The notes below the pieces were generated by a model. The model saw only the letters and a list, made by a program, of their open reading frames with translations, was not told the origin of the DNA and searched no databases. Position numbers and translations under genes: made by a program. 64,000 nt of DNA from Epinephelus fuscoguttatus (taxonomy: Eukaryota; Chordata; Actinopteri; Perciformes; Serranidae), in contig NC_064762.1 of assembly GCF_011397635.1 (NCBI RefSeq), forward strand, positions 21,105,479 to 21,169,478, written 5' to 3'. Of the stretch, positions 49,236 through 60,814 are shown in pieces. Each line of letters begins with the position of its first letter. The first letter of the stretch is position 1.

Positions 49236-50048
49236 TTGTATTATTTCAAAATACTATAGCATATAGTTATTAATTATATATTATTTCATGCCTGCCCGTG
49301 ACGTGACGTGTCCATGAATGTGGACAATGCAGCAGGCCATTTTGCAGATGGCCCATTTATGTTTTAATTCCTGTCACTACCATTGAAAGCACTGCAATGG
49401 ACAAGGATTGGCTGATTCACGAGGTTGAAATAAGGAATAAAGAAAACCTAAATAAATTGGCATCTGGCTGGGGGGAGATGAACGTAGAACTATCCCTTTA
49501 AATGTAGCTGGTGTAGCTGTTAAATGCATGGTTTAGTTGCAAACACAAGGAGCGAAATGTTACAATACACTCAGTGATGTGGTGTTAGTTCTAACATAGC
49601 CTACAGTGAATACATTTAGAACATAATTGCAGATTATGTGTGTGTTTGTTGGTTGTATTTGCACTTGTCTTGCACTCTTATGTGTGTTTGCTTACTTGTC
49701 TGCCTACTTGTGTTTGTGCTTGTCTGCACTACATGTGCTAATTCCTCACGAGGAATAAGAACTAAACTGAGCACGCGCGGAGTGAATCCGGTGATTCGTA
49801 GCTCGTTCTTGGCTGGAGTTATATAAAGGGTTACAACTATACCGTGTTACAACCATGCCTGATTTTCCCTACTAGACTCTACAATGTTATGCCTTATTAT
49901 ATTATTATTGTTGCTACAGTTACATTAGACTTGATACTATGGATTACACTTCATACTATGCAGTACTTTGTCATACTACATACAGTAACTTACCATGTTT
50001 TTATGCTATACGGTCTTACTACATCATGTATCATATTATGTCAATATT

Positions 50049-51910
50049 AGGCAAGGCAAGGCAAGGCAAGGCAAGTTTATTTGTAGAGCACAATTCATAC
50101 ACAAAGTAATTCAAAGTGCTTTACAGAACAAGAAAATGCATTAAAATCACAATACAAAATAAAAACATAAATAATCATTATAAAATGAACTTTAAAAGAG
50201 AAGAGTGCAGATAAGATCCTTTCAGTCATATGCACAGTGAAATAGAGCTGTTTTGAGCCTAGATTTGAACATTGTCAGAGTAGAGGCCTGTCTCACATCT
50301 TCAGAAAGACTGTTCCAGATTTTAGCTGCATAAAACTGGAATCCTGATTCCCCATGTTTAGTCCTGACTCTGGGCACCAGCAGGAGGCCGGTCGCTGAGG
50401 TCCTCAGAGTCTGAGATGGTTCATATAGCACTAACATGTCAGAGATGTACTTTGGTGCTAGGCCGTGGAGAGACTTGTACACAAGCAGAGCTGCTTTAAA
50501 GTCTATTCTCTGAGCCACAGGAAGCCAGTGTAGAGACCTGAGCACAGGACTAATGTGCTCGTACTTCCTGGTTCTGGTCAGGACCCGAGCAGCAGCATTC
50601 TGGATGTACTGCAGCTGTCTTACGGCCCGTTTGGAGAGGCCAGTGAGCAGGCTGTTACAGTAGTCTAACCTACTAGAGACAAATGCATGGATAAGTCTCT
50701 CCAAGTCAGGTTTAGACACTATACCTTTGATTTTGGCAATGTTTTTTAGATGGTAAAAAGCTGCTGATGTTATTGATTTGATGTGGCTGTTAAAGTTCAA
50801 GTCTGAGTCCATTATTACCCTGAGATTTCTAGCCTGATTTGTAGGTTTTAGAGAGAGAGACAGGAGGTGACTGCTGACACTTTCTCTTTGTTTCTGTGGA
50901 CCAAATACGATGACTTCAGTCTTGTCTGAATTTAGCTGGAGAAAGTTGTTGTGCATCCACACAGTGACCTGTTGGATGCAGTGACAGAGTGAATCCACTG
51001 GTCCATATTCACCTGCTGTCAGTGAGACATAGATCTGAGTGTCGTCTGCATAATTGTGGTAGGACACATTATTATTTTGTATTAACTGGCCAAAAGGCAG
51101 CATATAAAGACTGAACAGAAGGGGTCCCAGGATTGACCCTTGGGGCACCCCACAGGTCAAGGCCATGTGGTCTGAGACACAGTTACCAATTTCAACAAAG
51201 TACTTCCTGTCTTCTAGATAGGACTTCAACCAATTTAGGGCAGTGCCAGAGATGCCCACCCAGTTCTCTAGTCTCTGTGAAAGGATCTCATGATTGACAG
51301 TGTCAAAAGCAGCACTCAGATCTAGCAGGACTAAAACTGAGACTTTGCCTGCGTCAGTGTTCAGGCGGATGTCATTTGTCACCTTAATAAGAGCGGTCTC
51401 AGTGCTGTGATGGGGTCTAAAACCTGACTGGAAAACATCAAAGGAGTTGTTCATTAGGAGAAAGTCAGTAAGCTGTTGGTAAACAACTTTCTCAAGGACT
51501 TTGCCTAAAAACGGCAGATTTGAAATGGGCCGGTAGTTGTTCAGTACTGTGACATCAAGACTGCTCTTCTTTAGGAGAGGCTTTATGACCGCAGTTTTCA
51601 AGGCCTTTGGGAATGTTCCAGATTGTAGTGACATGTTAACTATGTGAGCGAGTGGTGGTAACAAACTGCTCAGCACAGACGTTAGAAATCTAGTGGGTAA
51701 CACATCGAGGCAGCATGTAGACGAACTCAGACTGGTGATGATCTCTTGGACAGTTTTGTCAGTTACAGGTGCAAAATGAGTCAGCTCTAAGTGTCTAGGT
51801 GGCTGCATGGTTGTTATTGGTGTTGTGGAATTGATGGCATTTTTAATGGTCTGAACCTTGTCGCAAAAGAATACTGCAAACTCATTACACTTAGATGTGG
51901 ATGTACTAAG
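50049..51910 (-). mobile_element. 5'-truncated L2/CR1-type LINE with short-repeat tail
   Basis: The minus-strand element ends (at its 3' side) with AAAGCACTTTGAATTACTTT, a TTTGTAGAG-type box in complement, AATAAACTTGCC and five (TTGCC) units at 50075-50049. It is truncated at about 51910, so the endonuclease half is missing. The same tail type is seen at 12521-12536. Confidence 0.9.
50222..51910 (-). CDS. LINE reverse transcriptase, open frame, lacks endonuclease domain
   Basis: Open over 560 codons, with the first Met at 51808 and open sense codons back to a stop at 51913-51911. Reverse-transcriptase blocks in order: NNYRPISNLPFLGKVLEK, FQSGFRPHHSTETAL, LLDLSAAFDTVNHEIL (first catalytic Asp), GVPQGSILGPLLF, YADDTQIY (catalytic YADD), LNSDKTEVIVFG. 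C-terminal [14 protein letters not shown], then HWLPVAQRIDFK follow as in L2/CR1 elements. There is no endonuclease and no promoter in view, so the copy is probably dead although its frame is intact. This is a transposon protein, not a host gene. Confidence 0.9.
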   Translation of the reverse strand, partial: LSTSTSKCNEFAVFFCDKVQTIKNAINSTTPITTMQPPRHLELTHFAPVTDKTVQEIITSLSSSTCCLDVLPTRFLTSVLSSLLPPLAHIVNMSLQSGTFPKALKTAVIKPLLKKSSLDVTVLNNYRPISNLPFLGKVLEKVVYQQLTDFLLMNNSFDVFQSGFRPHHSTETALIKVTNDIRLNTDAGKVSVLVLLDLSAAFDTVNHEILSQRLENWVGISGTALNWLKSYLEDRKYFVEIGNCVSDHMALTCGVPQGSILGPLLFSLYMLPFGQLIQNNNVSYHNYADDTQIYVSLTAGEYGPVDSLCHCIQQVTVWMHNNFLQLNSDKTEVIVFGPQKQRESVSSHLLSLSLKPTNQARNLRVIMDSDLNFNSHIKSITSAAFYHLKNIAKIKGIVSKPDLERLIHAFVSSRLDYCNSLLTGLSKRAVRQLQYIQNAAARVLTRTRKYEHISPVLRSLHWLPVAQRIDFKAALLVYKSLHGLAPKYISDMLVLYEPSQTLRTSATGLLLVPRVRTKHGESGFQFYAAKIWNSLSEDVRQASTLTMFKSRLKTALFHCAYD

Positions 51911-52029
51911 TTATCATTACTTAAAAATGGTATTTATTAATCTGGTGTACACTGTACACATACTACACTTGCTAATAAAGGAATACTCCACCCATGATAT
52001 TCCTTCCTTGCAACCATATCTCTAACCTC

Positions 52030-52700
52030 ACTTAGGATGCACAAAAAATTCTTCCAGAAGTGGGAGTAGAAGATCTCGCAGACAGGGGCGTCAGCCAGCT
52101 GTCAAACAGTTGACAGTTCTGCTCCTCACTTCACCCCAGTGTCCAAGACATATGGTAGATATCTGATTATAAGACCACAAAGTTAATCACTGATCTGTAC
52201 CTGAGGGTGTTCTGGTACCAATTACAATTACAAACCGCCCCATTCTCCAACATGGTGTTCATTATGGCCAATCCATGACTAGCACAGAAGTCCAAAAAAC
52301 AAAAGAACAGTCAGGTTCAGATCAGGCAGGATGTTCCTCCCAATCACCCCCCTCCAGGTTTCTCCATCGTTGCCCATGTGAGCACTGAAGTCCCTGTTTT
52401 CAGGACACTTCCAGAGACTCCAAGAAGTATTCTGAATAGCTGTCTGGTGCATAAGCACAAACGGCAGTCAGAGAACACCTCTCAGCGATTTGGAGTCCCA
52501 TCAAGGCCACCCTCATGTTCCCCAGGGAGAACTCCAACACAGTGGCGTTTAGCCAGGGGCTCATTCATATCCCCACACCTGCCTCTATCCCTGGGCAAAT
52601 CAGAAAAAGCAAGAGTCTCTCTCCAGGAGTTTGGTTCCAGAACCAGTGCTATGTGAAGAGATAAAGACAACTATATGTAGTTGGTGCTGGTGTACGTTGC
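52030..52700 (-). mobile_element. RTE/Rex3-like LINE fragment, endonuclease region, decayed
   Basis: The plus strand resembles the antisense of a fish RTE (Rex3) endonuclease: GAGCACTGAAGTCCCTG, then CTGTCTGGTGCATAAGCACA, then GAGAACTCCAACACAGTGGC, then CCAGGAGTTTGGTTCCAGAA. Frames are broken. Confidence 0.6.
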
Positions 52701-52949
52701 CAGTGGTTAGCATGCCTAGGTCCCCTCTGTTGCCTGATGCCTGGCTTACAATGCATCTGCCCCGATGCCTATCCCCGTGGGTGTTGGGACCACAGGGCAA
52801 CAGCCCCATGTTTTTTTGGGCTGTGCCTGAACAGGCCCCATAGCTCCAGGCCTGGCCACCAGATGCTTGCTGGCCAGCTCCCCTCACAGGTCTAGCTCCA
52901 GAGGCGGGCCCCAGTAAGAGTAAGAATGTCCAGCCTGGGGACACTATGC

Positions 52950-53180
52950 ATCTGTGCTCTTTGCAGATGATATGCTTTGTTGGCTTCATCAGACCATGAC
53001 ATCCACCATGCATTGGGTTGGTTTGTAGCCGAATGTGAAGCAGTCAGGATAATAGTCAGTACCTCCAAGTCAGAGGCCATGCTTCTCTGCCAGAAAAAGC
53101 CGGATTGCCCCTTCTGGTTCGGGAGTGAGTTACTGCCCCAAGCAGTAGTTCAAGTATCTCAGGTTTTTGTTGAGACTTGA
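52950..53180 (+). mobile_element. RTE-like LINE fragment, reverse-transcriptase region, decayed
   Basis: Plus strand encodes, with a frame change near the start, LFADD followed by LGWFVAECEAV and STSKSEAMLLCQKKPDCPF, typical of RTE reverse transcriptases. It faces the fragment at 52030-52700 in opposite orientation, so the element has been rearranged. Confidence 0.7.
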
Positions 53181-53284
53181 GAGACATTTTTGTCAATTCA
53201 TTAGTGCTGTACATAAAGGAATGATGTTGTGTTTCTCCTGGTCCCTGGTGCAAAGCAAAAAGAATGAATCATGCACATAAGATA

Positions 53285-53455
53285 CAAGCACAGACTGTAT
53301 AAAATAATGAACGTAGTCATGATGCCACCCACTGGTTTGTGGAGTGCCATTTTGAAGCCTCAAGTTGGGCTTTTCAACCGCTGCCATCTTTATTCTTTGA
53401 AGAGAGAAGAGACCATATTTAGATGAGAAGGTGGAGTTGGGGAGGAGCGAGGGGG
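53285..53455 (+). repeat. Dispersed repeat, copy 2 (see 36838-37010)
   Basis: Same ordered boxes as the copy at 36838-37010; it abuts the interspersed repeat at 53461. Confidence 0.65.
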
Positions 53456-53460
53456 TGACC

Positions 53461-53665
53461 CTGACATTGGGCGAGAGGCGGGGTACACCCTGGATAGGTC
53501 GCCTGACTATCACAGGGTTGACACAAAGAGACAGACAACCATTAACACTCACATTCACACCGACAGCCAATGTAGAGTCACCAATTGACCTAGCCCTCTT
53601 TGGACTGTGGGAGCTGATATAGGGAGAACATGCAAACTCCGCACAGAAGGGCTTCCCCACCTCAG
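53461..53665 (-). repeat. Common teleost interspersed repeat
   Basis: Reads GACATTGGGCGAGAGGCGGG, then CATGCAAACTCCGCACAGAA, the reverse complement of 9255-9583 with an internal deletion. Confidence 0.75.
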
Positions 53666-53669
53666 GATT

Positions 53670-54095
53670 TCAATGTCATATGTGAAAAAACAGAAATGAT
53701 GCACCCTACGGAATACACAGGAGCATGTTAAAGATGTGAAAACATACAGGCCTGTCCAATCAAAAACATCTCAATAAGCTGCCAAGGACAAGAGAGGGAG
53801 ACATTTTTTTTTAAATCTTATCAATGCTCCAAGTCTTAGTTTAACCTTTTAGTTATCAAGGTTTTATTTAGATACCGTGTTCCTTTTTGATATCGCACAC
53901 CCTCTTGTCATAACCTTGCCACATGAAAGCTGCATACCCCCTGCCCCTTTATCACAGTTATCATTAGGAACTCATACACAATATAAACACGTACCTGCAG
54001 CTTTCCATACATTATCAAGGACGTTTCACAGGTGCTATGTTATCAAGCAGATGCCGTCGAGTTTGTTTGGTCATTTGTTAGGTTTACATGGCCCT
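53670..54095. other. Upstream flank of the CRISP gene
   Basis: No exon or repeat was recognised beyond short AT-rich sequence. It probably contains proximal regulatory DNA of the CRISP gene. Confidence 0.5.
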
Positions 54096-54098
54096 GCG

Positions 54099-54105
54099 TA
54101 TATAA
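54099..54105 (+). promoter_or_regulatory. TATA box of the CRISP gene
   Basis: TATATAA, 45 bp upstream of the start codon at 54150, consistent with transcription starting near 54130 and a very short 5'UTR. Confidence 0.75.
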
Positions 54106-54149
54106 GTGACACCTGTGGCACTTGGAGGTGAACAGTCCTGGACATAAGC

Positions 54150-57100
54150 ATGGCTGTGTATACCTTCACCATCCTGTGCGCCTTGGGCGTCTTTGCTGCT
54201 CTCCAGGTTCCGAGCACCGACGCATTTAATGTTGGTTCCCGCAAGGTAAGTGAAATGAAATGTCCTCTACCATAGGGAATTTTATTGGATGTATATTTCT
54301 TGATTTGTTTCTAAGAATCGTAGCTTTTTCTAAACATAGGCCTACATTTTTATTTATTTTTGCTTCTAACGTGCAATAAGATATTTCTTCTCTTCTTTCC
54401 CTGAAAACCATACCTGAAGGGTGAGTGTTTGTAATTATTATTACTATTATAAAATGCCATATATTCATACACATTCACACTTCACAAAATGTAGTTCTTT
54501 TGGTTTTAATTGTGTTTATTTCGGCACAGGAGGATCACCTCTGGAGCAGCAACCATCTGAGGTGTTTCTGAGCTACTCTGCCCAGAATGAGATCGTGAAC
54601 AAGCACAACGAGCTGAGAAGAGGTGTTCAGCCCACTGCTAGCAACATGTTGGAAATGGTAACATCCTGATAGTGCAATAAAATTATTTCAGAGTTCAAAA
54701 AAGCATAGTGTGCTTCACTGAATATTTATTCCTAGCATGGATCCTCACTTGATCTGGCCAATTAGTGTTTGATTTGGTATTACACATGCTCCCTTGTGCA
54801 GCAGATGGGTAAGAGATAAAATGATTTTCCAGACAAGCACACAGCACTTGGAGATTTTCTGGTATATACACTATAATTGTCTACATGTGCTTCCCACAGA
54901 GCTGGAGCAACGAGGCTGCAGCCAACGCTCAGAGATGGGCCAACACCTGCGCCATGAAGCATAGTCCTGACAGCTCCAGAACGATCAGCTGTAAGTTCCT
55001 TTTAACCCCTCTTTCAAAACAACTATACGTCACAAAAAAGTCAGCCACAGTCTCATTTTAGCTAAGTTCGAACTACTGTGTCACTAATCAAGTTTGAATT
55101 ATGTTTTTCAAGCATTTTAATCTTGTCAGAGTGTAAAATCACCTCCAACAGTATTTTAGACCATCATGTGACATTAGATGCTTCACTGCCACCCAGGACA
55201 AATCACATTACTTAGAGTTAGTAGCTTTTTAAGGCTCTGTGTCCACCATATCTAAAGCGTTTAATGGCAGAAACATTAGTGCTCGCAGTGAGTTCATGTC
55301 CAGTGCAATCAAAATGTTATGGCTGAGTTTATAGACTAGTTTCACGAGGCAGTTCACTGTGTGCTTTTTAAAAAGTAGCTAGGTTGAATCAGATGCAGGT
55401 ATCATGTACGGGTCTTGTGGCGATAATCAGGCTGGTCCTTAGGGCATAATGTGAAGTATTACTTTTGAGGGACGTATTGCTTAATTCACAGCAGTAGGTT
55501 TGTTAATGTGTTTGCTTTGTGTATCACTGACTTGTTTGTCTAACTTTATGGAGGTGTAATTTTATGTCATTTTTATATGACAATGTCCAAACATACAACA
55601 GTTTAAAACAAAATATAAAGAATATGTTTTCACGGGATACAGGGATGAAGTGGGGGTGTGACAGTCACTAGGTGTTCACAGGATAGTGTTATTGATTATT
55701 TATTTCTCTATTTAAATTTTGTTTTCTATATTTATTTATGTTCATTATTAGTTGTTTGTTTTCTGTTTCTGTGTTTTGTTATTTTTAGGTCCTTTTGTCT
55801 TTGTCCTTTTCTATAAATGTAGATGTATATATAGGTGTATATCTCTTATAAATCATGTTCATTGTTATTATTATTGTTATTATTATGATAATTGTTATTA
55901 ACAGTAGTATTTCTAAGGAAGCAGGATAGATTTATAAATCATTTGTGCAGGGAGAAGGGGTGGGATTAGATAAGTTTCGACTTCTTCCCACTCCCTTTTG
56001 AACAAACCTTTCATTGCCTGTTGTTGCTTTGTTTTCTTTTTTTAAGTTCAAAATAAACCTTCAAATCAAATCAAAAATCAAATCAATATATGATTTTAGC
56101 TTTGCATTAAAAAAAGTTTTATGTAGCAAGTCATACCAGAGGTGGAGGAAATGAGCAGCCTAGCCAGTGTCTAGTATTCGATGAGGAGAGAGTCACAGTG
56201 TGATCTCTCAACCAAAATCATGTAATCATTTAACTACTTCAAAACTGACAAAGACCTACATGAATGCTGAGTGGAAGGAGTGACAGATTGAAGAGGAATA
56301 TACAATAGGTTTTATTACTTGATACTGCACATGAAGTGGTCACAGATCCTGAGAGTTAGGGTTGCCAATTTGGACATGTAACATATGACATATATGCCCC
56401 TATATTAAAAGGAAATTTCGGTTTATTTCAACCCATCTCCTATCGTCCTAAATTTGTTTCAAGTGACTAGTGACATAAAAATAATAGTTAGCATGTTAGC
56501 CGTTAGCCTAGATACAGCCAGGGCGCATAGTAGCATCAGACCTGTTAAAATGTAAGTGAACGGGCAACCTTCAAGCGCAAAGTTAGTCCACTAAACAAGC
56601 TTTTTTTCCACAAAGACCACCTCATATTGTTAGGATAAATGTCAGAGAACATATAGAAAACGACATGTAAATGTGTTGTCTTACCTTACCGGTGTGGTGC
56701 CGTTTGTTTACCATTTAGCTCTGCTTTCCAGAGTATGGCCGAAATATATCTCGCCAGCTCTTGATAAAGCCCAGCTGGATACTACTCCAGGTGGAGGTGT
56801 CTCGTCCTCGGTCACATCCAGACCTTGAAAATAAGGCTGCAACCAGTCCCATTCCTTGCAACAGAGGCATTCCTCTTCACTATACTATGCTACTAACGGC
56901 TAACATGCTAACTATTATTTTTATGTCACTAGTCACTTGAAACAAATTTAGGACGATAGGAGACAGGTTGAAATAAACTGAAATTTCCCTTTAAGAGTAA
57001 TGTTTCAACATACGTTACTGACAAGGCCATATATTATTACCACATATACACATCCTCTTCATATATGAAGATATGTTTATAGCATGTTTGAACTACCCAT

Positions 57101-60100
57101 ATTACTTTGAATAAGTACATATATTAAAAATATGTCAGTGATCATACAAACATATACGTACATAACACGTCTACAAAATAAGCATATATATTTGTACATA
57201 TTTTAAAAGTATCTATATTATGAATTTTTATACAGTATTATAAATTGCAACATGCATGTTTTCTTATTAATTTTGACATATATGTCTATCTTTTACATTT
57301 ATTCACGCATATTATTTCAGCATATATAAACTGAGTTCAGGGTGGATATATAAGTAAATTACATAAATGTCTACAATATAAGCATGTATTATAATTGCAG
57401 ATATTTTAAAAGTGTTTATATGATGATTTTTTTATGCAGTACATGTTGTGACCATATGTAAACAATATATATTCAATTCCTGTATGCAAGTTTGTGAAAA
57501 CATATATGCATGATTAAATATGTTTTTCTAGCTATTTTTTTAAGATACATTTCTCTTTTTTTAGGTTCACATACAGTATATAATACTAACATTTATGACA
57601 CATTAATTTAAAAAAGATTTGCCGATCATATACACAAATAGCTTACAAATAAGATTCAATTCCTGGTTGGCACAAGTCCTCAGTATGTTGCACATTACAC
57701 ATTTATACAAATACATGTAATACGTATAAATAACTACAGTATGTTTGTATGTATGTATGTATGAATGTCACACATATGGCAATAAGACATATATGATGTT
57801 CCAATTTCTAACAGGTTTCACACATAGTTTGTGAATAAATGTACATATATGCTTTTACTTGATGTGTACATTTGTATATCTGATGTATGGAAAGTCAATA
57901 TATGTACATACATCACATTTCCATAAAGCAGGGCCAGCTTTTCCTACATCATATGTTTTTTTTTTTTTGTTTGTTTTTTTTTAATTACAAACAAGTTACA
58001 CAAATGCAACTGTTTCACCTTTATGTGAAAACGTATTCAACTTTTCACCACTCCTGAAAGCGGCAACCCTTCGTTTTTGACTTAACTGTTCTGTGCTGTG
58101 GCCGTGTCTGCCAGGTAGCAGGAAACATCTGCTGTTAGGCAACCATTTGTTTGCTTGTTTACCAGCTGTCAATGAAAACACATTAGTTTGGTTGCGTAGC
58201 TCCTACTGCATGTCTACAGACTGTATGACTGTCCTGCCATCGTGAGCTGAATGAAAAAAATGCAAAGTGATTTCACTTGATTACAAATATTGTGATAATC
58301 ATCAAGTATTTTGAAAGACAAGCTGAGGGCCGTCTAAAATCAATCTGCGGGCCACAATTAACCCCAGGGCCGGACTTTGGACAAACCGGCCAGATGGGGT
58401 TCAGCTCATGTGAAGCTCAGTGATGAATTTTCTTTCAGGTGGGATCATGAGTTGAATTCACAGTCATAATGGTTTTTAAGAAAACTTAAGTATCCCACTT
58501 CTCTTTAACTGTAGCTAGCGGCTGTGGAGAGAACCTGTACATGGCCAGCTTTAAAGACACCTGGAGCAACGCTATTCAGGACTGGTACGACGAGGTGAAG
58601 AACTGGCGCTACGGAGTGGGAGCTATCAATAATGGAGTGATCGGACACTACACACAGGTGCCCTTACGACACAGTTTGGACGGCTCTTATTAGACTAACT
58701 TGCACAGGAGTGGGCCATCACAAGTGTTTAATAACCGGAATGAGTTAAAAGGGACTCAGTAACCCAAATCATAACTATAAAAACAGCATTATACAGAACA
58801 TTAATGCCATGAGCTCATGATGATTTGGGTTTTATCTTTTGTTCTCTGCACAGGTTGTTTGGTACAGGTCCAACAAGGTTGGCTGTGGAATGGCCTACTG
58901 TCCCAACTCTCAATACAAGTACTTCTATGTCTGCCAATACTGCCCACCGTAAGTAAAAAACATTTTTCTCCTCCTCAACGGAGTAGAGGCTTTTTTTTCT
59001 CATATTTTCTCTCTTAGTAAATATTTACAAGAATACTTATGTGTCTTTTGAGTTGAATGGATCCAAAATTAAGTTCCATTATGTAACATTAAATGTATCT
59101 GGGAGTTAAGGAACAAAAAGGAAATAAAAAAGACAGTTTTTTCACACCTTATCTTTTTCTGATAAAACTGTTGTGTACATTTCAGATCATGATGGTCTTC
59201 TGTAATTTCAAATAATATTCAAAACACCATTAGAAAACTGAAGTGGATCCAAAAAATGCACCGTGCAACAATGAGATACGAAACCGCAATTTCCATCTAA
59301 TTTGTCCTTCTCACTGAGTAGTCATTAAAAAAATTATTCAAAGTGCTTTGCCTTCTCAGATCATAATCCATGTCACGTTTGGGCTGATATCCAGTGTGAG
59401 TGTCTATTGCTGTTTCAGAATGTTTAATAATTGATGTTTTGGCCTTCATTACAGTGGAAACTACCAGTATGCTCGTCCCTATCAAGCAGGACCCTCCTGC
59501 GGCGACTGTCCCAATGCCTGTGACAACAAACTGTGCAGTAAGTGGCAAATACTGGCCACTCATCCATTTTTGTGGATGAGAATGGCTAATTGGAGTTTGA
59601 GTTATATCTTAGCATAGATAGATTTTATTTGAGATAGTAGGGAATCATCCTCCTGATTTTCACTACCTCCTGTGGTGGTGGTTGTCTTTTTCCCAGATCT
59701 CAATATAATGAACAAGACAGGAAAACTTTCACAGACCTTTCACTAAGCCCCGCCCCTTTCCAATGGTCCGACAAGCTGTCGGAGTAAGCATGGAGCCCAC
59801 ACTGTAACTAACTGCACTCCCTGAAGAAATATTATCATAATTTTGGAAAAATGAAAGAGTGACTCCAGAGAGAAGCAGACAGAGGGGTCTACAGTCTGTG
59901 TTTGAAGGATATATCCAGGATGTCAAACTGACTCAGCAGCAACAACAGGTTAAAAAGACAAAGATAGTTAGAAGCTAAAGCCGAACTATAGGCTACAGAT
60001 CACAGTGTAAAAGTGAACCACCACATCACTGCTGATCGCCACACACGACAATGAATATAAAGGGAAACTTTGCTGATACTGAACCAGCTGTGTGGCATCA

Positions 60101-60764
60101 CAGTGTGTGCAGATGAACGGTGTTCACTGGTTCCTGTACAGCAGGGTCGGTCTTTTTTTCACTGTTATAATCATTAAAAAGCAAAAGCAGCATGTGTACA
60201 CATTCAGTAGGCTATATCTTCAGTAGCTAGCTAGCTAACCCTACACTTTCCAGGGTTTGATGGGTTTGATTTTGGTTTTGGAACAGGGATATCTTGTCCG
60301 ATATCTTTTTTCAACCTCTCCAGGTAACGAGTATCATTAATACACGACGTGACCCAGGCACAACATTTAGCTCCAAATCCACAAAACCAGCCTGAAAATG
60401 AAGGAAATCTGAAACGACTGCATTAGAGTCAATAGAGCACAGCTGTGTTGTTGTTGGATCCTGGGCTAAGCCAGATGGATGCTACGTTATGATTGGCCAC
60501 TCAGCGTCCAGGGGCAGGGACTCAGCAATGGGTCAATTTTGGCCTTCAGAATGCCTTCGAGAAGAAGATGTAGGACTCCGATCTGACTTGTGTTGTGTTT
60601 TTTAACTAAGAATCTCTCTTTCTCTGTCTCTTGCAGCCAACCCCTGTCCTTACACTAACAAGTACAGTAACTGTGCTCAGCTGAAGCAGCAGTGGACCTG
60701 CCAAAACAGCGACATTGCCTCTTGGTGTCCTGCCACCTGCAAGTGCACCACTCAGATCATTTAA
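54150..60764 (+). CDS. Cysteine-rich secretory protein (CRISP), CAP superfamily, about 250 residues
   Basis: Exons: 54150 to about 54245 (3' end uncertain), 54530-54657, 54900-54990, 58515-58657, 58854-58948, 59455-59537, 60637-60764. Exon 1 encodes a signal peptide ([18 protein letters not shown]) with cleavage expected near STDA. The CAP domain shows HNELRR, GENLYM, GHYTQVVW and YVCQYC with His and Glu of the CAP cavity; six Cys fall in this domain. The last two exons encode the hinge and the ion-channel-regulator domain with ten Cys (start [13 protein letters not shown]), giving the canonical sixteen. Family members are secreted, with roles in sperm, epithelia or venom; nothing here marks this copy as a toxin. 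Exons 2-7 join in phase. With the strong GTAAGT donor, exon 1 is out of phase with exon 2; a donor near 54250 or a missed exon would resolve it. Confidence 0.93.
56405..56995. mobile_element. MITE with long terminal inverted repeats, in CRISP intron 3
   Basis: The left arm (56405 to about 56510: TTAAAAGGAAATTTCGGTTT, then ATCTCCTATCGTCCTAAATT, then GTTAGCATGTTAGCCGTTAG) is matched in reverse complement by the right arm (about 56890-56995). Arms are about 105 bp and close in sequence; the core between them (about 380 bp) is non-coding. Confidence 0.85.
57000..57950. repeat. AT-rich purine/pyrimidine low-complexity DNA in CRISP intron 3
   Basis: Rich in ACATATAT and ATATGTA motifs, with a short (GTAT)n near 57740-57760. 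No coding signal. Confidence 0.7.
59640..60636. other. Last CRISP intron, repeat-like but unassigned
   Basis: Contains text that looks transposon-derived (CCCCGCCCCTTTCCAATGG near 59749, GTAGCTAGCTAGCTAAC near 60222) but no terminal repeats were established. No exon seen before the acceptor at 60635-60636. Confidence 0.4.
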
Positions 60765-60806
60765 ATGCCATGTGTCCACATGGACTCTGACTAATCAGTC
60801 AGTCTT

Positions 60807-60812
60807 AATAAA
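60807..60812 (+). terminator. CRISP gene polyadenylation signal
   Basis: AATAAA 43 bp after the stop codon, with a GT-rich stretch (CTTGTGTCCCTCTGCTG) just downstream. The 3'UTR is therefore very short. Confidence 0.85.
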
Positions 60813-60814
60813 AG

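Larger units (their letters stand above)
46870..50050. other. Repeat-rich intergenic stretch upstream of maco1
   Basis: Holds inverted MITE-like copies (47150-47320 and 49075-49235), a second pair (48520-48603 and 48722-48810), and a displaced maco1 exon 4/intron 4 copy (48050-48300). The piece around 49.6-50.05 kb shows no recognised gene. Confidence 0.65.

Noticed and set aside
54246-54529. Candidate small CRISP exons, such as 54381-54420
   Set aside because: Each candidate has an in-frame stop or lacks a credible acceptor, so none was added to the gene model.
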